NCBI GenBank assembly: GCA_964587105.1
Contig: CAZPKG010000007.1
Span: forward strand, 98,868 to 162,867
Reading direction: 5' to 3'
From: JABWCQ01 sp964587105
GTDB lineage: Bacteria > Electryoneota > RPQS01
Length of the DNA stretch: 64,000 nt
Positions within the stretch are counted from its first letter, which is position 1, and each line of letters starts with the position of its first letter. Under the pieces are notes generated by a model. It searched no databases, was not told the DNA's origin, and saw nothing but the letters and a program-made list of their open reading frames with translations. Position numbers and translations under genes: made by a program. Of this stretch, positions 42,362 through 51,243 are shown in pieces.

Positions 42362-43231
42362 ATGCACTTAGAGAATTCCGGCGGGCCGCTTGCGCATCCG
42401 GGGCATGAATTGAACCGCGCTTGGTGGGACGAGGTCACGCCGGTTCACGCGGGGAGCGAGTTTTACGACGTGGACGGTTTCCTCAAGGGAAAATCCGCAC
42501 TTGACCGATTGGAGTTGGATTGGCTGGGAGATGTTGCAGGAAAGCGCGTGCTGCATTTGCAGTGTCATTTCGGTAAATCCACCATTGAGATTGCCCGGCG
42601 CGGCGCGGCCAAAGTTGTCGGCGTGGACTTCTCCCCAGTCGCAATCAAGACGGCGCGCGAATTGGCAGTCCAAGCAGGCGTCGCGGATCGCGTTTCGTTT
42701 ATTGAATGCGATGTGTTGAAATTAGATCAAGTGTTCGAACCGCTTGGGGCATCCGCAGCGGATGCAGCCGCGAGTAAGTTTGACGTCGTGTTCACAAGCT
42801 ATGGCGTGATTACGTGGCTCTCTGATTTGCACCGTTGGGGAGCAGTGATCGCCCAATTGCTTGCGCCTTCGGGAAAGTTCGTGATCGTTGAAGTCCATCC
42901 GAGCGTGATGATGTTCGAGTGGGAGAATAGCAGAATTGAACGGAAGTACGGCTACTTTCATTGCGAAGCGGGCTTGACATTGCCGCCGATGCCGGACTAT
43001 GCCGATCGCAATTACACGCCGGTCAGCCAAACGCGCGAATGGCAATGGAGTTTAGCGGACGTCTTTCGCGTCTTGACCAAAGCGGGTTTGCGCGTCACAC
43101 AGTTTGAAGAATATCCCACCTGTTGTTTTGCGCCGTTTCAAAATATGATTGAATGCGGCGACGATATGTACAGGCTTCCTGACGGTGAACCGGATATGCC
43201 GATGACGTTTGCGATGGAAGCGAAGTTCTGA
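42362..43231 (+). CDS. Class I SAM-dependent methyltransferase
   Basis: A 289-residue protein from the ATG at 42362. V-L-H-L-Q-C-H-F-G-K-S-T near residues 65-76 replaces the usual D-V-G-C-G-x-G motif, and V-V-G-V-D-F-S-P follows. The region V-V-F-T-S-Y-G-V and the C-terminal half are long. The substrate is unknown. An upstream in-frame extension to 42269 is present but covers poorly coding sequence. The patatin gene starts two bases after its stop. Confidence 0.86.
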   Translation: MHLENSGGPLAHPGHELNRAWWDEVTPVHAGSEFYDVDGFLKGKSALDRLELDWLGDVAGKRVLHLQCHFGKSTIEIARRGAAKVVGVDFSPVAIKTARELAVQAGVADRVSFIECDVLKLDQVFEPLGASAADAAASKFDVVFTSYGVITWLSDLHRWGAVIAQLLAPSGKFVIVEVHPSVMMFEWENSRIERKYGYFHCEAGLTLPPMPDYADRNYTPVSQTREWQWSLADVFRVLTKAGLRVTQFEEYPTCCFAPFQNMIECGDDMYRLPDGEPDMPMTFAMEAKF

Positions 43232-43232
43232 C

Positions 43233-44345
43233 GTGCAGCCTCATCTCTTGATTGCCTTACAAGGCGGCGGTGCCTATGGCTCGTATCAGGCGGGGATGCT
43301 GGAAGAGTATTTTGCGCAGAACGGTCAACCGTATGACGGCGGTTACGGAGTGTCCGTCGGCGCGCTGAACGTCGCGCAATTGTTTGGAACGGCAAGCGGA
43401 ACCCACGACGCGAGCATCAAAGAGCAATCTGCGAATGCCAAGCGGTTGGCTGAACTATGGCGCAGCGAAATCACGGGTGATGAATCGGTGTATAAACCCT
43501 ACCGCTCGACAGGAATTGTCACGGAAGGCGCGCGCCGTTTGCTGGGCAAAGGTATCTTTGGAGATTTAGCCGTTGCTGCGTTGCGCAAGCAGGCTTCAGT
43601 CTATGACACGCGACCGCTGCGCGCATTGCTGGAAAGAAATCTCAAGGGTAAGAAGTGGCCGCGAGCAGTGGAAGTCGGCGCGGTGAATTTGGAGTTGGGA
43701 AGATTCTTTGAGATTCCGCTGGCGAATCCGACGCATCATTTGACCGCAATTGATGCCGTAATGGCTTCGGCATCGATTCCGATTGTGTTTCCGCCGGTTG
43801 AAGGATTTGTCGATGGCGGAGTGACGGACGTGACGCCGCTGCGCTCGTTGTTCAATCACTTTCGCGAAGTCCGCGATGATCGCGCCGCGCGCAATCAACC
43901 TCCGTTGCCGCAAGAGCTACACGTCTATCGCGCATCGTCATTTCCGCGTCCGAAAACGGGTCCGTTCGACAGAGTAGTCAAGGTATTGGAGCGCACGCTC
44001 GAAATTTTTGTGGATAATACCGATCGCGAAGATTACGAACGCGCCGCCTTCATTAACGAACTCGCGGGAAAATTGCACTGCACACAGCATTCACCCGATC
44101 CGCAAGTGAAGGAAGAGTTCATCGCGTGGCACAAGAAATATGCCGTGATTGACACCTACGTCATCGGCCCGTCAAAGAGCGAGATGGGGAAGTTTTCCGA
44201 TTCGGCCCGCAGCTTTTCTCCCAAAGCCATCCGCGAAGGATTAAGACTCGGACAACAGCGCATGGCGGATTTTCTAAAGAACAAGGACGACTATCTGCTC
44301 GAAGTCGTCTTATTCAATGACGATGTGCCGGAGCTGGGGAAGTGA
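43233..44345 (+). CDS. Patatin-like phospholipase
   Basis: A 370-residue protein, GTG start at 43233. The oxyanion hole G-G-G-A-Y-G is at residues 11-16 and the nucleophile elbow G-V-S-V-G at 39-43. A later D-G-G-V-T-D supplies the catalytic aspartate. Patatins are Ser-Asp dyad lipid acyl hydrolases. No signal peptide is visible. It follows the methyltransferase at once, so the two may share a transcript. Confidence 0.9.
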   Translation: MQPHLLIALQGGGAYGSYQAGMLEEYFAQNGQPYDGGYGVSVGALNVAQLFGTASGTHDASIKEQSANAKRLAELWRSEITGDESVYKPYRSTGIVTEGARRLLGKGIFGDLAVAALRKQASVYDTRPLRALLERNLKGKKWPRAVEVGAVNLELGRFFEIPLANPTHHLTAIDAVMASASIPIVFPPVEGFVDGGVTDVTPLRSLFNHFREVRDDRAARNQPPLPQELHVYRASSFPRPKTGPFDRVVKVLERTLEIFVDNTDREDYERAAFINELAGKLHCTQHSPDPQVKEEFIAWHKKYAVIDTYVIGPSKSEMGKFSDSARSFSPKAIREGLRLGQQRMADFLKNKDDYLLEVVLFNDDVPELGK

Positions 44346-44393
44346 GGAATGAAGCGAGGCGACAAGTCCCAAAGGGATTCTCTGAACAAAAGT

Positions 44394-44434
44394 CGCCGAG
44401 CGGGGATTTAGCGAAGCGGTTCCCCGCCGGAATC
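44394..44434 (+). repeat. 41-bp repeat, left flank of the HEPN-like gene
   Basis: Full-length copy in plus orientation: CGCCGAGCGGGGATTTAGCG, then AAGCGGTTCCCCGCCGGAATC. The arms GCGGGGA and TCCCCGC pair around a 14-base loop. Confidence 0.85.
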
Positions 44435-44465
44435 CGAACACTTCGAGTATTTTAAGGCGATCATT

Positions 44466-45188
44466 ATGAAATATTTTGCTGACATTCCATTAGTATTTCG
44501 CAAACTGGAAAATAGATTTGGTTCGTATTCAGCGAAGGATGTTGAATCGTTAGACATACTTGATTTTCTTCATGGGGTAGATGAAATTTTTAATATGACA
44601 GCTTTTGTGGAGCGTTATAAGGCAACAATTGTGGCTGATGGTCATGTACACTACTTGCCGTTACACCCAGAATTGTTGCAAACAATATCCAACCCACTTA
44701 AATTTGCAAAAGTAAATTTCCTGATTGGAAACTATTTAGGAACAATTTCCCAGATAGGGATGTTAAGCGAAATGCTCGTGCTTTTTATGTTCAGAATGGC
44801 AAAAAGTATGTTTGAAGCTGGTACATGGCCCCAAGAACTTGACAAGAAAGACATAAACACTTTTGAAGGCATGACACAAAAACAACGCATTTCCTTATTA
44901 TATAGAACAAAGATTATTAACCAAGGTACAAAAGATGCGCTTATTAAAATCGCTGAAAAGCGAAATAAGTACTTACATACCTATATCACTGATACATCAA
45001 TGCTTGAGAACGATGCCATCGAAATGTATAGTATCGGTGTGAAATTATTCTTGATAACTGTTGGTCAGCGAGTTGATGGTTCATTACTCGACGGGTTTGA
45101 AAAAGGCGCTACAGTTACTGTACATGCATGTAACGAAATCGTATTTGACTATCTCCTATTAGTTGACCAATCGAATAGCGGCATGTAG
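44466..45188 (+). CDS. AT-rich HEPN-like domain protein, unknown function
   Basis: A 240-residue, all-helical looking protein with no signal peptide. Near residues 165-175 it has I-A-E-K-R-N-K-Y-L-H-T-Y, an R-x4-H motif of HEPN ribonucleases, preceded by M-T-Q-K-Q-R-I-S-L-L-Y and a spaced helix, as in DUF4145-type HEPN proteins. This family assignment is tentative. The gene is markedly richer in A and T than all neighbours and sits between two inverted copies of the 41-bp repeat, which suggests acquisition as a unit. HEPN proteins often act in toxin-antitoxin, abortive-infection or CRISPR-linked defence, but no partner gene is visible here. Confidence 0.62.
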   Translation: MKYFADIPLVFRKLENRFGSYSAKDVESLDILDFLHGVDEIFNMTAFVERYKATIVADGHVHYLPLHPELLQTISNPLKFAKVNFLIGNYLGTISQIGMLSEMLVLFMFRMAKSMFEAGTWPQELDKKDINTFEGMTQKQRISLLYRTKIINQGTKDALIKIAEKRNKYLHTYITDTSMLENDAIEMYSIGVKLFLITVGQRVDGSLLDGFEKGATVTVHACNEIVFDYLLLVDQSNSGM

Positions 45189-45217
45189 CCCGTTTTATTG
45201 CTATATAGCTAAGTCCT

Positions 45218-45258
45218 GATTCCGGCGAGGAACCGCTTCGCTTAATCCCCGCTCGGCG
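45218..45258 (-). repeat. 41-bp repeat, right flank of the HEPN-like gene
   Basis: Full-length copy in the opposite orientation to the left flank at 44394-44434, with two or three substitutions. Together they bracket about 780 bases that hold only the HEPN-like gene. Confidence 0.85.
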
Positions 45259-45302
45259 AGATAATTTTCGTTTTTTTTCATTTCACATACAACAATATCT
45301 GC

Positions 45303-46505
45303 ATGACAAACGTTTATTTGGTGGACGCTCTCCGGACTCCGGTGGGCAAGCATAACGGAATTTTGAAATCGGTGCGGCCTGATGATATGGCGGCGCTGGT
45401 GCTGAAAAAGATCGTGGAGCGCAACAAGCTTGATCCGGGCCTTGTGGATGAGGTCTATCTGGGCTGCGCCAATCAGGCCGGAGAAGACAACCGCAACGTG
45501 GCGCGGATGGCTGTGCTGTTGGCCGGATTTCCGCATTCTGTGCCCGCAGTCACCGTGAACCGCCTTTGTGCTTCAGGCCTCGAAGCGGCAGCAATTGCGT
45601 TCCGGGCCATTGCATCCGGTGAAGGCAATTGCTACATTGCAGGAGGCGTCGAATCGATGACGCGCGCGCCCTTCAGCGTGCCTAAGCTTGAGAACGGATT
45701 TTCCTTCGGCAACTTGACAGCTTGGGATACAACTTTGGGCTGGCGCTATCCGAATCCCGCCATGAAGGAGATGTTTCCGCTGGAATCCATGGGGGAAACG
45801 GCGGAGAATATCTATGAAAAGTGGAACATCGCGCGCGAATTACAGGACCAGTTTGCCTACGAGTCGCACCAGAAAGCGGTCGCGGCACATGAGCGCGGGC
45901 TGTTCGCTGAAGAGATAATTCCAGTCGAAATTCCGCAGAAGAAGGGCGAACCCCTGAAGCTCGACCGCGATGAGGGGCCTCGTGCCGATACGACTTTGGA
46001 AAAACTTGCCACGCTGAAACCGGCCTTCCGTAAAGGCGGGACTGTAACACCGGGCAATTCATCGAGTCTGAATGATGGAGCGGCGGCCCTGTTGATCTGC
46101 TCGGAAAAGTTCGTAAAAGAGCACAATCTGAAGCCATTGGCCCGGATTGTCGGCTCGGCCTCGGCTGGAGTGGACCCCCGTTTCATGGGAATCGGGCCGG
46201 TCAATGCAGTGGAAAAGCTCCTCGAACGGACGGGCCGGACACGGTTTGAGATTGGACTTTGGGAGATCAACGAAGCCTTTGCCGTGCAGGTCTTGGCGGT
46301 CATGGCCGAACTGGACCCACCGATTGACCGGGTAAATCCGAAGGGCGGTGCGATAGCTATCGGGCATCCGTTGGGAATGTCGGGGGCACGCATTTTAGGC
46401 ACGCTTGCACGCAGTATGCGCGATGCCGGGACAAAATGGGGGATAGCAAGCCTCTGCGTGGGGGTCGGGCAGGGACAGGCTATCTTGTTGGAAAATATGA
46501 ATTAA
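45303..46505 (+). CDS. Acetyl-CoA acyltransferase (thiolase)
   Basis: A 400-residue thiolase. The catalytic cysteine is at about residue 89 in V-T-V-N-R-L-C-A-S-G, the G-G-V-E-S-M-T-R-A-P segment is at about 115-124, G-H-P-L-G-M-S-G-A-R carries the histidine, and the second cysteine is in L-C-V-G-V-G-Q-G. This resembles degradative 3-ketoacyl-CoA/3-oxoadipyl-CoA thiolases (PcaF, FadA types) more than biosynthetic ones; the exact substrate is open. No fatty-acid degradation partners are adjacent. It lies just downstream of a repeat. Confidence 0.93.
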   Translation: MTNVYLVDALRTPVGKHNGILKSVRPDDMAALVLKKIVERNKLDPGLVDEVYLGCANQAGEDNRNVARMAVLLAGFPHSVPAVTVNRLCASGLEAAAIAFRAIASGEGNCYIAGGVESMTRAPFSVPKLENGFSFGNLTAWDTTLGWRYPNPAMKEMFPLESMGETAENIYEKWNIARELQDQFAYESHQKAVAAHERGLFAEEIIPVEIPQKKGEPLKLDRDEGPRADTTLEKLATLKPAFRKGGTVTPGNSSSLNDGAAALLICSEKFVKEHNLKPLARIVGSASAGVDPRFMGIGPVNAVEKLLERTGRTRFEIGLWEINEAFAVQVLAVMAELDPPIDRVNPKGGAIAIGHPLGMSGARILGTLARSMRDAGTKWGIASLCVGVGQGQAILLENMN

Positions 46506-46631
46506 ATTGGGTCTGGCGAATTTGCCGAAAATGCCGTAAGTTGGCATAATGTTCGCTTTGTAATTTTCATAAACCATTAACCATCTTTTCAGAAAGTAAC
46601 TTGGGCGCCGCCGGGCGCCGTCACCAACCCA

Positions 46632-47090
46632 ATGATTGTCAGCAACGCGACGATTGCGGACCTCCCCCAGCTCCTCGAGCTGGTCGCCGAATACCAAGCC
46701 GACGGCGAAGAATTCGAGGCTCAGCCGGAAGATGTAAACCGGACTTACTTATCAGAGATTTTAGAGAACGACCGATTGGGGAAAATCTTCATTGGTCGAA
46801 CCTCGAGCGGAATTCCCGTTGGGTTTCTGCTCATGTATTTGACGCCTTCGACGCTTGAAGCGGATCGTGTCCCCACGATTCTGGATATGTTCGTGCGTCA
46901 GAATCAGCGCGAAAAAGGCTTCGGCCGGCAGCTTTTTGACCACGCCATCCGGTGGGCCAAAAAGGAGAATTTCGCGCACATAGATTGCCCCGTGGAAAAC
47001 ATGAACATGGTGGCGCAGTACCTCTTCGACTACTACAAGGCCGACGCAGCAGGCCGCATCCTTTACTCAATTGATCTCACGAAAGAATAG
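46632..47090 (+). CDS. GNAT family N-acetyltransferase
   Basis: A 152-residue protein with acetyl-CoA-binding motif A in the Q-R-E-K-G-F-G-R-Q-L-F region near residues 96-106 and a preceding D-M-F-V-R strand. GNATs transfer an acetyl group from acetyl-CoA to an amine; the substrate is unknown. No strong ribosome site is visible. The stop overlaps the next gene's likely TTG start by 20 bases. Confidence 0.86.
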   Translation: MIVSNATIADLPQLLELVAEYQADGEEFEAQPEDVNRTYLSEILENDRLGKIFIGRTSSGIPVGFLLMYLTPSTLEADRVPTILDMFVRQNQREKGFGRQLFDHAIRWAKKENFAHIDCPVENMNMVAQYLFDYYKADAAGRILYSIDLTKE

Positions 47091-48765
47091 CCTCGTTCCG
47101 ATCGTTATTCTGCTTTTGTTAGGCTTTGTCTGGGCGAACTCCCGGACAGAGCCTCAGAAGCATTTCGGCCGCGTGTTACCGTATTCAAATCATGTGCGCG
47201 CGCCGCACCACTCGCTCGACGTGTTGTACTCTGCGGAAGGATTGCCGCAGGATATTCGCGATCTGCAAACAACGACGGCAATCATCGACATTCCTGAGAC
47301 GCTTAATGTTGAAGATATTGACGTGGGGCTGACGCTTCAGCATACATGGGTGCGCGATTTGACGATCTGGCTTGAGCGCGATTCGATTTTCCTTGATACA
47401 GTGATCATTCGAGATTCAGTTTTCAACGAAATCGATAGCACGTGGACTCGAACGGATACGTTTACAATTGACACATCGGCTACTGTCGCGACCGTTCTTT
47501 TGCTTGATTTCTTCCCAGGTGACTCGGTTGTCAACATGACCGATTTTTGGTTTGACGACGATGCGGGCCGCGGTGTGTACGAGGCCTTGCCGCCGTTAAC
47601 TGGTGGCTACAGGCCATTGCGCAGTTTGGACAGTATGTTCGTCGGCCACAATGCGAACGGCCTGTGGCGCCTGAAAGTGCGCGACCGCTATTTGTTTGAC
47701 GAAGGCGTGCTGCAGAATTTCTGGATCGAGATTAATGGAGTCGCCTCGCTGACAGGAACTGTGACAAATGCCGTCAACAGCAATCCGGTGGCAGGCGCTT
47801 CGATTTTCGTGATTGATACGACAGTCCTTGATACCACACAAGCCGACTCAACAGGTTTTGACACGGTGGCCGTTGCACTCACATTGACGAATGGCACCTA
47901 CAGCCTGTCTCGTATTGATGCAGGCAGCTACCGTGTTGTAGCGGCGGCGGCGAATTTCGACAATGCGATTGCCGATGTTGAGATCATCACAGGTCAGACT
48001 GTGATTCAGGATTTCTCGCTCGAGACGAATTCTGAATTTCTTAACGTTTCTTACCGCGGGGACTCAATTCCAATTCCTGATTTTGGCCGGATAGAAGTTC
48101 CCCTTGTTGTAAGCGCAGCGAGCACGGTGCAAGACTTGGACGTGACAATCAACTGCGGTAGCACTTGGATCGGCGAAATGGTGTTTTCACTAAAGCACCC
48201 TGCAGGCGACACAATTACGCTATTCCAAACAGATAATCCGACAGTTGATATCGGGGACGATATGATCAACTGCCGTTTCGACGACGAAGCGAGCCAATCT
48301 TTTGAAGCAGGGACAGCGCCATTCACTGGCAGTTTCCGCCCACTCGATTCACTGGCTCGTTTTGACGGCAGATCAGCGGAAGGGACGTGGACCCTTAACT
48401 GTGAGGATTATGCTCAGGGCGATTCCGCGACTTTCCGAAGCTTCACGCTGCATTTCCAAATGGCTCCGGCAGATGTTGACGATGCACAGATTAGCATCCC
48501 CGAATCCTTCAAACTTCATCCGGCTTATCCCAATCCGTTCAACCCAAGCACGAGCATCGCGCTGGACGTCACGCGGACACAGGACTTTAAGCTTCAGGTG
48601 TTTGACGTCACGGGCCGCTTGGTGGAAACGTTATTCAGCGGTAAGTTGAATGCCGGATCGCACCACTTCATTTGGTCACCGCTGACTGCCGCGAGTGGAA
48701 TGTATTTCGTGCGCGCATACTCAACCGATTTGTCGCAGACGATGAAAATTGTCTTGTTGAAATAG
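47071..48765 (+). CDS. Secreted protein with two P-domains and a sorting domain
   Basis: A 564-residue protein starting, most likely, at TTG 47071, where an S-L-V-P-I-V-I-L-L-L-L-G-F-V signal peptide begins. Two proprotein convertase P-domains (about 50-225 and 330-465; marks include I-D-I-P-E-T-L and W-T-L-N-C-E-D) surround a carboxypeptidase regulatory-like beta-sandwich (about 228-322). A Y-P-N-P-F-N-P-S-T sorting domain closes the protein (I-V-L-L-K). The start overlaps the acetyltransferase gene. P-domains and sorting domains point to surface export. The next gene is a partial relative, sharing the P-domain, regulatory and sorting parts. Confidence 0.85.
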   Translation: MISRKNSLVPIVILLLLGFVWANSRTEPQKHFGRVLPYSNHVRAPHHSLDVLYSAEGLPQDIRDLQTTTAIIDIPETLNVEDIDVGLTLQHTWVRDLTIWLERDSIFLDTVIIRDSVFNEIDSTWTRTDTFTIDTSATVATVLLLDFFPGDSVVNMTDFWFDDDAGRGVYEALPPLTGGYRPLRSLDSMFVGHNANGLWRLKVRDRYLFDEGVLQNFWIEINGVASLTGTVTNAVNSNPVAGASIFVIDTTVLDTTQADSTGFDTVAVALTLTNGTYSLSRIDAGSYRVVAAAANFDNAIADVEIITGQTVIQDFSLETNSEFLNVSYRGDSIPIPDFGRIEVPLVVSAASTVQDLDVTINCGSTWIGEMVFSLKHPAGDTITLFQTDNPTVDIGDDMINCRFDDEASQSFEAGTAPFTGSFRPLDSLARFDGRSAEGTWTLNCEDYAQGDSATFRSFTLHFQMAPADVDDAQISIPESFKLHPAYPNPFNPSTSIALDVTRTQDFKLQVFDVTGRLVETLFSGKLNAGSHHFIWSPLTAASGMYFVRAYSTDLSQTMKIVLLK

Positions 48766-48840
48766 TATATTGAAACCATTTTGATAATCATCCGGCTCGT
48801 TCCCCGGGCGGGCGGACAAAAAAACACAAGAGAGAGACAC

Positions 48841-50535
48841 ATGCAAAAATTTGGAAAACTTTTAGTCTTGGCGGCATGCCTGATGCTGATTAGTTCAGCG
48901 ATTGCCGGTAAGGTCAAGGGTCCCGATGCCAGCTTGGTCGGCAAGAACGGCACGGTTCAGTACGTAACGCCGAGCGCGTCCGATTTCCAGCTTCCGGCTG
49001 TCGGCACACGCAATCCCAACTCGCTTGACGAAGTGATCATTTCGGAAAACTTCGATGACCTCACGCCGGGCACTCTGCCGACGGGATGGATCATGGTGGA
49101 CGTGGACAATGCGAATTGCTCCGACGCCAACTGGCCGTTTGACCAGTCCGAATGGACCGTCCTCGGCGCGCCGTTCCCCGCTCACAGCGGTACGAACCAA
49201 GTGGCCAATGTTTACAATGACGGCGCCGTGCCGAACAACGACTGGTTGATTCTCCCGCAGCAAAACCTCACGGGTGAAATCACGTTGACGTTCTGGTCCG
49301 CGTCACAGCAGGCTCCGTACCTTGAAACGTTTGCCGTCAAGGTCTCCACGACAGGAACCGATCCGGCAGATTTCACGAACACCATTCAGACTTTCACGAG
49401 CATTCCAATCACTTGGACTGAGCATGTGATTGACTTGAGTGCTTACGCCGGTGCTCCGTTCTACGTTGCCTTCCACCACACGTCGATTGACATGTGGGTA
49501 ATCAAGATTGACGACATTCTGCTTGAAGCCGGCGAAGCTGCTCCGACCGGAACGATTGCCGGTACTGTGACTGCATTTGGCACGGGCACTCCGATTGTCG
49601 GTGCGACGGTTGAAGTTGAAGGCGGTCCGACGGCCACGACGGGTGCTGGCGGAGCTTACACTATGAACGTGCCTGCCGGTACGTACAACGTGACTGCCAG
49701 TGCAGCCAACTACGAAGATGAAACCGCGACCGGTGTGGTGGTCACAGTTGATCAAACCACTACGACGAATTTTGAACTGCTCGTATCAAACGTTGTGACC
49801 ACGAACTACACTTCCGCCGCAACGCCTGTGAATATTCCGGATTTCGGTGGCGCATCTGCCATCAAGACGCTTAACATCACGGATGACTTCTTAATTGAAG
49901 ATATCGATGTGACGGTCAATATCACCCATACCTATATTTCCGACCTTGACCTTTACTTGGTTTCACCGTTTGGTGATTCAGTTCAATTGGCTGATGGCCC
50001 AAACGTAGCAGTGTCAGGCGCAAACATGACGAATTGCCGCTTTGATGATGACGCAGCTACCGAGTTTGCATATGTTGCAGGCGGAGCGCCATATACAGGC
50101 AGCTTTAGCCCGGTTGGAGAACTTGAAGCGTTTGATGGCTTCACATCAGCCGGCACTTGGGGCATCAGAGCCGAAGATGGAGCGGCACAGGACGTCGGTA
50201 CGATTGGTGTTTTTATCATTCACATCACGCATGAAGCTTCGGCTGTGGGTGATCGCGGTGAAGGCATCCCGACGGGTTTTGCGTTGCATGAAGCCTTCCC
50301 GAATCCGTTCAATCCGACCACGCGCATTGACTTTGACGTGCCGGTCACGACGAATGCTGACTTGACGATTTACAATTCGCTCGGCCAGGAAGTCGCCACG
50401 CTCGCGAATGGTACAATGAATGCCGGTCTGCATACGGTGTATTTCGATGCATCGTCGCTGACATCCGGTATCTACTTCGCTCAGCTTCGCGCAGGCAGCT
50501 TCACCTCGACACAAAAGCTTGTGTTGATGAAGTAA
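48841..50535 (+). CDS. Secreted adhesin/P-domain protein with sorting domain
   Basis: The preferred ATG at 48841 gives a 564-residue protein with a signal peptide ending A-I-A-G. It has a cleaved-adhesin/choice-of-anchor J type domain (about 55-215; S-E-N-F-D-D-L-T-P-G-T-L-P and N-N-D-W-L-I-L), a carboxypeptidase regulatory-like sandwich (about 225-310; G-T-Y-N-V-T-A), a P-domain (about 320-460; I-P-D-F-G-G and G-T-W-G-I-R) and an F-P-N-P-F-N-P-T sorting domain ending L-V-L-M-K. Shared domains suggest it arose beside the upstream gene by duplication and domain shuffling. It precedes a strong terminator. Confidence 0.88.
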   Translation: MQKFGKLLVLAACLMLISSAIAGKVKGPDASLVGKNGTVQYVTPSASDFQLPAVGTRNPNSLDEVIISENFDDLTPGTLPTGWIMVDVDNANCSDANWPFDQSEWTVLGAPFPAHSGTNQVANVYNDGAVPNNDWLILPQQNLTGEITLTFWSASQQAPYLETFAVKVSTTGTDPADFTNTIQTFTSIPITWTEHVIDLSAYAGAPFYVAFHHTSIDMWVIKIDDILLEAGEAAPTGTIAGTVTAFGTGTPIVGATVEVEGGPTATTGAGGAYTMNVPAGTYNVTASAANYEDETATGVVVTVDQTTTTNFELLVSNVVTTNYTSAATPVNIPDFGGASAIKTLNITDDFLIEDIDVTVNITHTYISDLDLYLVSPFGDSVQLADGPNVAVSGANMTNCRFDDDAATEFAYVAGGAPYTGSFSPVGELEAFDGFTSAGTWGIRAEDGAAQDVGTIGVFIIHITHEASAVGDRGEGIPTGFALHEAFPNPFNPTTRIDFDVPVTTNADLTIYNSLGQEVATLANGTMNAGLHTVYFDASSLTSGIYFAQLRAGSFTSTQKLVLMK

Positions 50536-50547
50536 GAACGTTCATTT

Positions 50548-50592
50548 CGCCGAGCAGGGATGAAGCACGAAGTGCAGTTCCCTACCGGAATC
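50548..50592 (+). repeat. Divergent 41-bp repeat
   Basis: CGCCGAGCAGGGATGAAGCA and the following ...GTTCCCTACCGGAATC match the repeat with several changes; the loop here contains GCAC-GAA-GTGC, a small nested hairpin. Confidence 0.75.
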
Positions 50593-50600
50593 TGAATCAC

Positions 50601-50636
50601 GAAGCGGCGGCTCGCAAGAGCCGCCGCTTCTGTTTT
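50601..50636 (+). terminator. Terminator of the adhesin gene
   Basis: GAAGCGGCGGCTC and GAGCCGCCGCTTC form a 13-base-pair stem around GCAA, followed by TGTTTTG. Confidence 0.9.
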
Positions 50637-50677
50637 GTGAGATTATCACTAACGATAATTGACCCTCGTAATGCCTC

Positions 50678-50694
50678 CCTGTGAGTCTCACAGG
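50678..50694. promoter_or_regulatory. Palindrome CCTGTGAG-T-CTCACAGG
   Basis: A perfect eight-base inverted repeat with a single central base, in a gap with no gene (50637-51243). It could be a protein-binding site; no promoter pair could be assigned with confidence. Confidence 0.35.
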
Positions 50695-50832
50695 TAATAA
50701 CCAAATTGTGTGAAAACATATGTTATGATACGAATCCGCTGGAGACTGTTGTGTGTAAATACTTGCACAGGCCCGAATGCGAGCGTATATTATGCACGTT
50801 GCTTTCGCGCAACCTCAAACAGATCTCCCTGT

Positions 50833-50895
50833 CATCCGGTTACCTCCCAGCCGGATGAGACAATGAAGCCCTCGCTGCAAAGCGGGGGCTTTTTG
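50833..50895 (+). terminator. Tandem hairpins ending in a T-run, no upstream gene
   Basis: CATCCGG/CCGGATG (50833-50857) is followed by AGCCCTCGCT/AGCGGGGGCT (50867-50890) and five T. The pair ends a transcript, yet no coding sequence lies between this and the terminator at 50601-50636. It may end a small untranslated RNA or a leader in front of the gene at 51244. Bases 50896-51243 hold no gene. Confidence 0.55.
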
Positions 50896-51243
50896 CATGA
50901 TAATCTTCGTTGAGTTGTCATTGCATTTTGCACGATTTTCTTTGAGTGCCTCTACTTACTCGACTGTCCAGAGTTATCCCAGTCATTTTGAAATCAAAAC
51001 AGAATGGTGGAACTTAATAGTCATACTCTCTTGCAATTTTTACAGGCAATTTTGTCAACGATTTACAAAATGATACTTGCAAAATGCGCGTTTGAAGCTA
51101 CTATAACAAATGTCAAGAACACTTGTAGAAAACTATTTCATGTTGGCGACCCGCAACAAGATTGCGCTGTGCCCCTCCGCTGAATTATATTTGTGCGTTA
51201 CGATATCATTCTGAACGCACCCATGAAAGAGCTGAGGAGAACC

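Noticed and set aside
46541..46560. Sigma-54 promoter ahead of the acetyltransferase gene
   Set aside because: GG and GC are ten bases apart, but the -12 element is TCGC and not TTGC, and the sequence lies in an otherwise plain gap; I could not support it.
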